Shown here: piece after piece, positions 28,395 through 36,472 of the stretch
Numbering within the stretch: position 1 is the stretch's first letter
How the letters are laid out: each line of letters opens with the position of its first letter
Assembly (NCBI RefSeq): GCF_900129005.1
Contig: NZ_FQUN01000017.1
Coordinates: 1 to 64,000 of the forward strand
Direction: 5' to 3'
Length of the DNA: 64,000 bases
Origin: Leeuwenhoekiella marinoflava DSM 3653
Lineage (GTDB): Bacteria > Bacteroidota > Bacteroidia > Flavobacteriales > Flavobacteriaceae
Made by a program: the position numbers and the translations under genes
The notes under the pieces: model-generated
Databases searched by the model: none
Told to the model about the DNA's origin: nothing
The model's input: the letters and a program-made list of their open reading frames with translations, nothing else

Positions 28395-28419
28395 AAAAGA
28401 CCTCAGGAAGAGGTCTTTT
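28395..28419. terminator. Terminator between DUF423 gene and propeller lipoprotein
   Basis: Stem AAAAGACCTC/GAGGTCTTTT, symmetric, between convergent genes. Confidence 0.75.
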
Positions 28420-28441
28420 AAAATGATCAGAGATCAAAGAC

Positions 28442-30442
28442 TTAATTATTATAGAGATACAGCGAGGATGCTGAAGTAAGTGTATTGTTTATATCAGGAG
28501 CAACATTACCACTTGTAGTAAGGGCATTGCTAAATCCTAAAACAGCTCCTGTTGCAATATCTGAAACAAATACTGTTTTTGTTTTATGATCATATGCTAC
28601 ATCAATAGGGTTATTCATTAAAGTGCTTATTCCTTCAATGATATTTTGATCAGTAAGACCTATCGTTCCGCCATCTGTAGTAGCTTCAATTACACTACTG
28701 AAATCTTGTATTACATTAATACCGCCATCTATTGCTCCACCTGCAGCAAGACCTATATCAGTCATTACTAAAACATCATCTGAAGCGCTATATGTAATTC
28801 CGTGTGTTCTGGTTATCCCGGCAATAGATACTCGTTTTGTAGGAGTGATACTTCCGTCCATAGCATTTGTAAAGAAGTTTTCAAATATGGCAAGATCACT
28901 AGTATTATCTACTACAGCTAATAAATCATCACCTTTAAAAGTGATTCCCCATACTTCAAATCCGGGATCAAAAGTATTTTCTAAAGTAAAAGCACTTCCT
29001 GTATAAGAATACACGTAGAACATGTTTGCAGGATTGTCTGCTACAACGACTTTGTTGCCGTAAACAGCGATTTCACGTGTACTTGAAGTAGCTAAATCAC
29101 CTGCAAAAGCTGCAGTAGCAATTCCTCCATTCATCACAGACATAAAGTCACTATAATATTGAATTTCACCTTCAGATCTAGAGCCTAGTAATAAGGCGTC
29201 GCTTAAAGCATTATAGTAAATACCTTCACTAGAAGCAGAACTTGATGCCACAGTCTTTAAAAGTGCACCTGTACCATCATACACAGTAATATTGCCATTA
29301 TTAGTAGATGTGGTATACAAACGTGTAGTTTGGTTCATCGAAGACATACCTGTATTGTCATCTGTTTCTTCACTAGAAAAATAAATAGAAGAAGCAGTAG
29401 GGAGATCCATATTAAAAGAAGGTGTTAAGTTTCCTCCGTCGCCTATATCACTAAACCCAAGAACTTTTCCGTTGCCTACTTCAGCGATATAAATAGCACC
29501 AGTTTCAGAATCATAAGCTACATCTATAGGATTCCCCATCAATGTAGAAGAACCTGCAACACGTGTTTGCATACTTACAGGCAGTACATCACCATCAGAA
29601 AGTGCATCAAATTTTGTAGAAAAGTCATTAATTACGTGGAAACCACCGTCGTCTGTAGCATTAGATGCTGCACCTATGTCAGTCATGATCATTACATCAT
29701 CAGATCCACTATAAGTTAGTCCGTGAGTTCTCACAATACCTTCAATAGTAACACGCTTAGAAGGCATCATAGTACCGTCTATAGCATTTGCTATGAAGTT
29801 TGAAAATACTGCTAAATCACTAGAGTTATCAACCACAGCGTAAAGATCATTTCCTTTAAAGGTAATACCCCACAACTGAAATGGTATTTCAATTGTATAA
29901 TAGAGAGAAAAACTGGTTCCCGTTTTATAATAAACAAAAAACTTGTTTTCTCCATTATCAGATACAACATAGTAATCACCACTTACAGCTAATTCACGCG
30001 GACTGTTTAAATCTGCAAATGTGCTAAAAGAAGTATTAATAGTTGCGTTTCCTAGCGTACTTGTGCCGGCATAAGCGTCTAGCATTAAACCCGAGCGTGA
30101 AGCTTGAACTAAAAGATCTGACTCAGCATCATAATGAATACCTTCAGCTGCTGTTGAAGAAGTAGTGTAAGTTACTAGAGAATCCCCTGAAATGCTGTAT
30201 TTAAAAATATTACCGTCAGTATTGTTAGTAACATAAAGATCTGCACGTCTGCCTGGGTTAGAGATTACTTCGCAAGGACCGCAAGAACCTCCGCAATCTA
30301 CGCCGGTTTCATCACCGTTCATAATACCATCATTACAGGTAGGTTCTACCACTACCACTGTGCTGTCATCGTCATTATTACAAGCGGTTGCTATGAATAG
30401 CAACATTGTGAAAATGCTAATTTTTGTAAAATTTGTTTTCAT
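28442..30442 (-). CDS. Duplicated beta-propeller-like lipoprotein
   Basis: A 666-residue lipoprotein (lipobox ATAC, C21). A Cys-rich linker CNDGIMNGDETGVDCGGSCGPC follows, a motif seen in flavobacterial surface proteins. Then two homologous halves of about 290 residues come one after the other: each has a start like RLYTTSTNNGNITVYDG, a WGITFKGDDLLAVVDNTSDLA block, a RTHGITYSASDDVLVMTDIG block and an NPIDVAYD..GAVLGFS end. The repeated short beta units suggest one propeller per half. The role is probably surface binding; the ligand is unknown. No catalytic residues are recognised. Confidence 0.75.
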   Translation of the reverse strand: MKTNFTKISIFTMLLFIATACNNDDDSTVVVVEPTCNDGIMNGDETGVDCGGSCGPCEVISNPGRRADLYVTNNTDGNIFKYSISGDSLVTYTTSSTAAEGIHYDAESDLLVQASRSGLMLDAYAGTSTLGNATINTSFSTFADLNSPRELAVSGDYYVVSDNGENKFFVYYKTGTSFSLYYTIEIPFQLWGITFKGNDLYAVVDNSSDLAVFSNFIANAIDGTMMPSKRVTIEGIVRTHGLTYSGSDDVMIMTDIGAASNATDDGGFHVINDFSTKFDALSDGDVLPVSMQTRVAGSSTLMGNPIDVAYDSETGAIYIAEVGNGKVLGFSDIGDGGNLTPSFNMDLPTASSIYFSSEETDDNTGMSSMNQTTRLYTTSTNNGNITVYDGTGALLKTVASSSASSEGIYYNALSDALLLGSRSEGEIQYYSDFMSVMNGGIATAAFAGDLATSSTREIAVYGNKVVVADNPANMFYVYSYTGSAFTLENTFDPGFEVWGITFKGDDLLAVVDNTSDLAIFENFFTNAMDGSITPTKRVSIAGITRTHGITYSASDDVLVMTDIGLAAGGAIDGGINVIQDFSSVIEATTDGGTIGLTDQNIIEGISTLMNNPIDVAYDHKTKTVFVSDIATGAVLGFSNALTTSGNVAPDINNTLTSASSLYLYNN

Positions 30443-30864
30443 AAAATATTGATTTGATTAGAATTTTCTGATAAATCTTTTGTTCCATTCACCAATATTT
30501 ACGAAATCAACAAGACGTGTGGTTTTCTTTAAAATACTAAATAATAGTTAAAATATAATACTGTTATTTATTAGTTGTTGCAATTATTTGTTTTGATGAA
30601 ATATGGTTCTTAAGTCTAATTATCGAAATCATAATTTCTGTGAGATACAAAGAGAGTTGGAATATTCTTAAAAAGAAAAATCCCTGAGCTATTCTCAGGG
30701 ATTTTGATGTATATAATTAACGTGGAATTGTTTCACTATTGAAGGCGGCTAATCCAAATAAATAAATGAAAACATCTTGTCAATTGTAACTATCCTAAAG
30801 ACGATAGTACTTTGCAAGCGTGACAGATTTTTTCGGAATTAATGTTATTTTAACGTTTAAAAAA
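30443..30864. other. Intergenic region, no gene
   Basis: AT-rich 420-base stretch. It contains a hairpin (see 30677-30705). I see no open frame with domain content and no promoter box. Confidence 0.5.
30677..30705. terminator. Terminator downstream of the thiamin operon
   Basis: Stem AAAATCCCTGAG/CTCAGGGATTTT with loop CTATT. It lies 160 bases past the tenA stop on the minus strand. Confidence 0.7.
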
Positions 30865-31518
30865 TTAAAACGACCATTTGCTTAGGTTTGAAGCACTGTC
30901 CCAAAACATAAATTCGAGTTTAGTTGCCGTGTAAAAAGCTTCGTGCATACGTTCTCGTTGCACAGTAGTACACGTTGCCGCTACCCGATCACAGATAGTA
31001 ATAGCTTGCTCAACTAAAATTCCAAATTCTTCTCCAGAATAGGTTTCAATCCATTTTTTATAAGGATTTTCCAGATTATTTTGATTGTTATAGATCACAT
31101 CTCCAACAGCTTTATAAATCCAGAAGCAGGGGAGTACTGCTGCCATCGCAATCTCTACCTGATCAAGAGCCGCAGTACTTTTTAAGTAATGAGTATAATG
31201 ATGCGTTACCGGACTTATTTGGGTATTCTTCTCAATATTATATTTTTTAAAAAACGATTCGTGCAACGCATTTTCTACCACTATAGCACCTTCGGCAAAA
31301 CGGCTAAAGCTCAGTATGTCTTCAACTTCGTGAGCACGTGCAGCAATGAGTGATAATGCTCTTCCAAAGTTTTCAAGATAGGCAGAATCTTGCCTTATGT
31401 AGTATTGAAATTGCTCCATCGGAAGACTGCCGTCAGTTAGTTTTGTTATAAACGGCATGTTTAAAATTTCAGAATAAATGGGTTTGATGCGCTCCCAGGT
31501 GGTTTCACTCCATTTCAT
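30865..31518 (-). CDS. tenA: TenA-family aminopyrimidine aminohydrolase (thiaminase II)
   Basis: Salvages the pyrimidine half of degraded thiamin by hydrolysing aminomethyl-pyrimidine to HMP, which ThiD then phosphorylates. The 217-residue protein is all-helical with normal length and has the YIRQDSAYLENFGRAL start block, the AVLPCFWIYKAVG segment with the active-site cysteine, and the WIETYSGEEF block with the catalytic Glu. It overlaps the thiD stop by 14 bases, the last gene of the operon. Confidence 0.92.
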   Translation of the reverse strand: MKWSETTWERIKPIYSEILNMPFITKLTDGSLPMEQFQYYIRQDSAYLENFGRALSLIAARAHEVEDILSFSRFAEGAIVVENALHESFFKKYNIEKNTQISPVTHHYTHYLKSTAALDQVEIAMAAVLPCFWIYKAVGDVIYNNQNNLENPYKKWIETYSGEEFGILVEQAITICDRVAATCTTVQRERMHEAFYTATKLEFMFWDSASNLSKWSF

Positions 31519-32338
31519 TTTTGATAAGCTTTTGAGGATTAAAAAAGTGATTTAACGGTCCGCTGCCTTTTCCTATTTTGACATCTTTTGAATGAAAAAT
31601 AGCTTGATGTACGTAATCTTGCCCGAGCGTTACGGCTTCTAATAAAGAGTTTCCTTGAGCGATATACGAAGTAATTGCAGATGAAAGTGTGCATCCTGAA
31701 CCGTGCATATTTTGGGTTTCAAATTTTTCAAACTCAAACTCGTGAATGTTTCCAGCTGTGTCAAAATAAAGAGACGTGAGTACGTCTGTTTTTAAATGTC
31801 CGCCTTTCAGTAGAACAGATTTACAACCTAACTCCATAATCTTATGGCCGGCTTCGCGCATATCATCTAAATTTTCGACTTGCATTTCAGCAAGAATTGC
31901 GGCTTCATCCATATTAGGTGTGATGACCGATGCTAGCGGGAATAAATCGTCAATCAGCTTTTTAATGGTAGGGTTTTCAATCAGTTTATGTCCGCTTGTG
32001 GCAACCATTACTGGGTCAAAAACAATCGGAATATTTTGATACTTCTTTAATTTTTCAGCAATAGTTGCTACCAACTGCGGCGTATGAACCATTCCTATTT
32101 TTACTGCGTAAGGAATAATATCGTCAAAAATAGAATTCAGCTGTTCTGAAACAACATCGGTAGGAATTGAAAAAATAGATTGAACGCCCTGTGTGTTTTG
32201 AACCGGAAGAGCCGTAAGTACTGTTGTTGCATAGCAGCCCAATGCAGATATGGTCTTAAGGTCTGCCTGAATCCCGGCACCACCGCTTCCATCAAAACCT
32301 GCAATGCTTAAAACAGATGGATATTCGTAAATACTCAT
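31505..32338 (-). CDS. thiD: Hydroxymethylpyrimidine/phosphomethylpyrimidine kinase
   Basis: Phosphorylates HMP and HMP-P to HMP-PP for thiamin synthesis. The 277-residue ribokinase-fold enzyme has the start block GFDGSGGAGIQADLKTISALG, the VFDPVMVATSGHKL block, and the anion hole MHGSGCTLSSAI with the catalytic region near 215. It overlaps tenA by 14 bases and follows thiE by three. Confidence 0.95.
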   Translation of the reverse strand: MSIYEYPSVLSIAGFDGSGGAGIQADLKTISALGCYATTVLTALPVQNTQGVQSIFSIPTDVVSEQLNSIFDDIIPYAVKIGMVHTPQLVATIAEKLKKYQNIPIVFDPVMVATSGHKLIENPTIKKLIDDLFPLASVITPNMDEAAILAEMQVENLDDMREAGHKIMELGCKSVLLKGGHLKTDVLTSLYFDTAGNIHEFEFEKFETQNMHGSGCTLSSAITSYIAQGNSLLEAVTLGQDYVHQAIFHSKDVKIGKGSGPLNHFFNPQKLIKNEME

Positions 32339-32341
32339 AAA

Positions 32342-33007
32342 TTAAAATTTAAGTGCTGCAGCTCTGTTTTTAATTCCCTGGTCAATTTCCTGCTTAAGTA
32401 ATTGAGCAGCTTTAAACGGGTTGGAAGCTGAACAAATAGCCGAAACCACAGCGATACAATCTGCACCAGCTTCTACAATTTTTTGGGCATTTGACGCTTT
32501 CATATTTCCTATTGCAACAAGCGGTTTTTTTGTTTTTGAACGTATTTCCTGAACTCCGTTTATTCCCCAGGTTGTTATGGTATCCGTTTTAGTATCGGTA
32601 TTGTAAACCGGACTAATTCCTAAATAATCTGAAGTATAGGTTTGCTCATTATACAGCTGTTCTAGATACTCAACAGAATAACCCAGAATTTCGCATTGCG
32701 GCCACTGCTTTTTAATTTCAGTAGGAGGTAAGTCTGTATTGCCAACGTGAATTCCTGCTGCTCCACTTTTTATAGCAATCTCGAGATTATCATTAATTAT
32801 CAACGGAACCCGATACCGGTCTAAGACTTTTTTAAGTTCAACCGCTTTATTTAGAAACTGTGAAGTTGAGTCCTTTTTTTCTCGAAGCTGAATTAGATCA
32901 ACCCCGCCTTTTATGGCTTCTTCAGCTACTTTTAGAAAGTTATGCTTGGTGCAAGCTTCTTCAGAAATCACAAGGTATAGGCGATAAGGAAAAGACTTTA
33001 CTTTCAT
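32342..33007 (-). CDS. thiE: Thiamin-phosphate synthase
   Basis: Joins HMP-PP and thiazole phosphate into thiamin monophosphate. The 221-residue TIM barrel shows GVDLIQLREKKDSTSQF, LIINDNLEIAIKSGAAGIHVGNTDLP, and the GISPVYNTDTKTD phosphate-binding turn, followed by VAIGNMKASNAQKIVEAGADCIAVVSAI. Adjacent to thiM with no intergenic space (33007/33008). Confidence 0.95.
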   Translation of the reverse strand: MKVKSFPYRLYLVISEEACTKHNFLKVAEEAIKGGVDLIQLREKKDSTSQFLNKAVELKKVLDRYRVPLIINDNLEIAIKSGAAGIHVGNTDLPPTEIKKQWPQCEILGYSVEYLEQLYNEQTYTSDYLGISPVYNTDTKTDTITTWGINGVQEIRSKTKKPLVAIGNMKASNAQKIVEAGADCIAVVSAICSASNPFKAAQLLKQEIDQGIKNRAAALKF

Positions 33008-33802
33008 TTAAATTGAAATTTTTAAGGTTTCCTGAAACTGTTTTTCTGTAATCGAATGCAGCATATCTAGAATATTTACCTGGAGACTACCGGGACCGTT
33101 ACTGGTTTGAGCTGCCAATTCTCCACAAATACTCATCAAGGCTGTAGCAGCAACCGCAGCCTCTGTTTTGTTAGGTATTACGCCAATAAAAGCTGCAAGA
33201 ATTGCGGTTGCCGAACAGCCCATTCCGGTAATTTTTGTCATTAAAGCATTTCCATTATCGATTTTTATCAGCTGATCTCCGTCAATAATGATGTCAGTTT
33301 CTCCTGAAATTACAACTAGTGCTCCGTATGTTTTATTTAGAATTTGTCCTGCCTGCACAGCTTCTGAGCTAGCCGAAGTACTATCTACACCTTTGGTTTG
33401 GGTTTTATTCAGCTTAGCCAATGCCTGTATTTCTGAAGCATTTCCGCGAATAGCAGTCGGTTTCAGTTCAATAAGTCTGCTTAAAACCTCATCACGATAA
33501 GGAGTCGCTCCCGCACCTACAGGATCCAGAACCCAAGGTTTGTTATTGTGGTTGGCTTCTGTAGCTGCGATACGCATAGATTCTACCCAATATTCATCTA
33601 ATGTACCAATATTGATAACGAGTGCATTGCAGATTTTTTGCATCGCTGCCATTTCAGGATGCGCGTGTGCCATGATGGGTGAGGCGCCAATGGCCAATAA
33701 AGCATTAGCAGTATTATTCATCACGACATAATTGGTGATGTTTTGCACTAGAGGTGCTTGTTTTCTAACTGTTTCTATATGTGTATAGAGTGACTCTTTC
33801 AT
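33008..33802 (-). CDS. thiM: Hydroxyethylthiazole kinase
   Basis: Phosphorylates salvaged hydroxyethylthiazole. The 264-residue protein has TNYVVMNNTANALLAIGASP at the start, the WVLDPVGAGATPYR loop and the catalytic KITGMGCSATAI near 196, with the essential Cys. It is the first gene after the TPP riboswitch. With thiD, thiE and tenA this makes a salvage operon. The de novo genes thiC, thiG and thiH are not in the window. Confidence 0.95.
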   Translation of the reverse strand: MKESLYTHIETVRKQAPLVQNITNYVVMNNTANALLAIGASPIMAHAHPEMAAMQKICNALVINIGTLDEYWVESMRIAATEANHNNKPWVLDPVGAGATPYRDEVLSRLIELKPTAIRGNASEIQALAKLNKTQTKGVDSTSASSEAVQAGQILNKTYGALVVISGETDIIIDGDQLIKIDNGNALMTKITGMGCSATAILAAFIGVIPNKTEAAVAATALMSICGELAAQTSNGPGSLQVNILDMLHSITEKQFQETLKISI

Positions 33803-33866
33803 TGAGTATTTTTTAAATTATACGGCTAAAGAGTTCCTCTAAAAAGGAAGTGAAATAGTGTTACTT

Positions 33867-33940
33867 TTCCCTACGCTGGTGTCAGCCAAACAGGTTCAAA
33901 GGGACTGTCTCAATTCTAAAATTTAGAATACCCCTAAAGC
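33867..33940 (-). ncRNA. TPP riboswitch
   Basis: Read on the minus strand: AGGGGTA at the 5' end, TTGAGA (CUGAGA-type), CCCTTTGAACCTG, and ACACCAGCGTAGGGAA at the 3' end, which is the complete THI-box order. The 5' stem pairs AGGGG with the GTAGGG-side. It lies in the leader of thiM and should shut down the operon when thiamin pyrophosphate is plentiful. Confidence 0.92.
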
Positions 33941-33945
33941 CAAAT

Positions 33946-33953
33946 CAAAGATA
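33946..33953 (-). promoter_or_regulatory. -7 promoter box of the thiamin operon
   Basis: The minus strand reads TATCTTTG (TAnnTTTG), immediately before the riboswitch, so the aptamer would form at the very 5' end of the transcript. No clear -33 element is visible. Confidence 0.55.
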
Positions 33954-33990
33954 AAAGTTCTTTGCAGAACTTAATTAAGTAATTATTATT

Positions 33991-34449
33991 TTAATACGTA
34001 TACACCAATTCGTTTACAGGCTGGTTGTTTTCAAACTCAAACAATTTAGAATAATCCATCACATTGGAGACGCCATCTAACTTGCAAAGTACGGCAACCG
34101 CTTCGCACATCCCGTTGAACATAACTTCTCTAGAATTGCGGTCAACCAGCCGATTGGTTTTGTGAGATAAAGGAAGAGAATAGCCACAACCTCCAAGAAA
34201 TGCAGCTTCAATCTGAAGCAGCTCTGCGGGTGTATAACCATTTATTTTTCTACCAAGTGCTTCATTTACTTTTCCTACGTAGGTGAGTTTTAATGAACCG
34301 TGACCTTCAGTAAGGTGTTTCCATGTATCTGTGTTGTCTAGAATGTTCCCCACAGCGCAACTTTTACAGCATTCAGGATTGAGTGAACCGCTGTGAAAAG
34401 CTGTGTAGAGCTTGCTTATAGCGTTTTCTAAGCGAGGTGATGTATTCAT
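33991..34449 (-). CDS. Cys-containing small protein of unknown function
   Basis: A 152-residue cytoplasmic protein. The conserved N-terminal motif PECCKSCAVGN (about 25-35) offers three cysteines in CCxxC, and NGYTPAELLQIEAAFLGGCGY and FNGMCEAVAVLC blocks follow. Similar flavobacterial proteins can be labelled subunit F of the sodium-pumping NADH-quinone reductase, but there is no ferredoxin, FAD or NADH-binding domain here, so I do not use that name. It may bind a metal cluster (inferred from the cysteines). Possibly in the thiamin neighbourhood by chance. Confidence 0.6.
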   Translation of the reverse strand: MNTSPRLENAISKLYTAFHSGSLNPECCKSCAVGNILDNTDTWKHLTEGHGSLKLTYVGKVNEALGRKINGYTPAELLQIEAAFLGGCGYSLPLSHKTNRLVDRNSREVMFNGMCEAVAVLCKLDGVSNVMDYSKLFEFENNQPVNELVYTY

Positions 34450-34576
34450 ATGCTCTTCTTTTTTATAAAGTTACAAAATAAGGTTTTATCCAATTAATTT
34501 TTAATTTGTAGAACCTTTAATTAAAGATTTTTTATTTAATTCGCTGTCAATACAATAATTACTGAAAGAGCTTAGA

Positions 34577-36469
34577 ATGTTTAAACGGAAGTATCTTATT
34601 GTTTTTTTCTTCAGTGTATTCTGCTTCAAGTACAGCCTTTCAGCAAACTTCTTGCAGCAAGATGCAGATGTTAACCATATCAAACAGCAAATAGAGGATT
34701 CAAAAGAGTTGGCTTATGAGGACTTTCCGGGAGCTCTAAAATCACTTAAGCTTGCATATAGCTCATCAATCACTATTAATGATAGCTTACTTACCGGAGA
34801 AGTTTTATACGCTTTTGGATGGATTTATTATATAAAAGGTAAATATGATGAGTCGCTCTCGCATTTTCTGGATGCGCTAGTTATATTCAGAGCAATTAAA
34901 AAAGAAGTAGGTATCGCTAAATCATTAATCGGTCAGGGATTAGTGATTCAGGCAATAGATCGCCATAAAGAGGCACTTGAGGTATTTGATCAAGTCTTGA
35001 ATATTTATGAGAAGATAGAAAGTCCAGAACTCACGGGGGCAGTATATATTAATCAAGGAATTTCCTATTTAGAATTAAAGGATTACAAGAATGCTGAAGA
35101 AGTTCTTGATAAAGCATTTAAAGTTGCGCAGAAATATGACTTGACAGGAATAAAACATCACTACTATAATAAAGCCGGGGAAGTTGCATTTCAAAATGGT
35201 AATTATAAAAGAGCATTAGCATTTCATCAAAACATCTTAAAAGATAGTGCTGATGCTAACAGCTGGGAGAAATCATATGCTTATGCAGGGCTCGCACAAA
35301 CCTATTTAAAATTAGGAGATAGTAATCGTGCAGAAAAAAGTGCTTTACAGTCTATAGTATATGCACAGAGATCAGAATCATTATGGGATTTAGAACGAAA
35401 TACAGCAATACTAGCCGAAGTATATGCCGCACAGAAAAACTTGAAGAAAGCCTACGCGCAGCTTAAAATAAATCAAAAATACCGTGATTCGCTTTACGAT
35501 ATAAAAACTGCACAACAAGTTAATATTATGCAACTCGCAGAAAAAGAGTTAGAAAATAAACGACTCAATTCTGAAGTTATCTTAAAAGAAAACGAGTTAG
35601 TACAAACGCGTTTGCAGCTTTTTGGCCTTATTTTATTAACAGGTTTACTTCTCTTAGTACTGTTTTTATTATGGAAAAATTCACGACAAAAAGAGGTATT
35701 TACTGAAGAATTACGTCACAAAAGCGAACTTATTCAGCGTAATCATGAGATTATTTTAAAACGCAATATAGCTTTAGATAAGCTCAATACTAATAAAGAC
35801 AAGCTTTTTGCAATAATTTCTCATGATTTGAGATCACCTATATTATCCATTCAGCAGTTATTAACAATGTCTGATGCAAAAATGATTAGTTCTAAAGATA
35901 CTAAGTATTTAAATGATGAACTCAAAAAACAAGTTGACGGAACTCTGATGATGATTGATAATTTACTTCAGTGGTCTCATTCGCAACTAGATGGTGTACT
36001 GGTTAATCCTATAGCTGTAGATTTACCGTCTGCTGTATTAAATGTATTAGAAATATACAGAGCTGCAGCAAACTTTAAAGACATTAAAATAGAAGTTGAC
36101 GAACCAGATTTTATCCCAAAAATTAAAGTAGATGCGGGGCACTTATCTGTCATACTACATAATTTGATTTCGAATGCCTTAAAATTTACCCATAAAGGGA
36201 AATATATTTTTATAAAGTATGAAATAGAAGAGGATTATGTAAATCTCATTATTATCGATCAGGGTACCGGAATCTCTAAAGGAAAGTTAGAAGAGTTAAA
36301 GCGCTCACAAGAGCAAATTCTATCAAAACTAGGCACTGCAATGGAAACCGGCACCGGCTTAGGTCTTATGATGGTCAAGCAATTTTTAGAACTCAATGAA
36401 GCTAAACTAGACATCACAAGTAATCCGGAAGAAGGAACAGAATTTAGAATTTCGTTTAAAAAAGACTAG
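34577..36469 (+). CDS. TPR-containing sensor histidine kinase
   Basis: 630 residues. A signal or anchor helix (about 5-25) is followed by six or so tetratricopeptide repeats (about 40-300), predicted periplasmic, then a membrane helix (about 350-370) and a short coiled coil. The kinase follows: H-box LFAIISHDLRSPIL (His near 416), N-box NLISNALKF, G1 DQGTGIS and G2 GTGLGLMM. No receiver domain is fused, and no response regulator is adjacent. It starts without an obvious promoter box and converges on the GH2 gene, with 3 bases between them. Perhaps it reports on envelope state; the partner is unknown. Confidence 0.9.
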   Translation: MFKRKYLIVFFFSVFCFKYSLSANFLQQDADVNHIKQQIEDSKELAYEDFPGALKSLKLAYSSSITINDSLLTGEVLYAFGWIYYIKGKYDESLSHFLDALVIFRAIKKEVGIAKSLIGQGLVIQAIDRHKEALEVFDQVLNIYEKIESPELTGAVYINQGISYLELKDYKNAEEVLDKAFKVAQKYDLTGIKHHYYNKAGEVAFQNGNYKRALAFHQNILKDSADANSWEKSYAYAGLAQTYLKLGDSNRAEKSALQSIVYAQRSESLWDLERNTAILAEVYAAQKNLKKAYAQLKINQKYRDSLYDIKTAQQVNIMQLAEKELENKRLNSEVILKENELVQTRLQLFGLILLTGLLLLVLFLLWKNSRQKEVFTEELRHKSELIQRNHEIILKRNIALDKLNTNKDKLFAIISHDLRSPILSIQQLLTMSDAKMISSKDTKYLNDELKKQVDGTLMMIDNLLQWSHSQLDGVLVNPIAVDLPSAVLNVLEIYRAAANFKDIKIEVDEPDFIPKIKVDAGHLSVILHNLISNALKFTHKGKYIFIKYEIEEDYVNLIIIDQGTGISKGKLEELKRSQEQILSKLGTAMETGTGLGLMMVKQFLELNEAKLDITSNPEEGTEFRISFKKD

Positions 36470-36472
36470 TGT

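Noticed and set aside
33991-34449. Subunit F of the sodium-pumping NADH-quinone reductase
   Set aside because: The protein has none of the ferredoxin, FAD or NADH domains.
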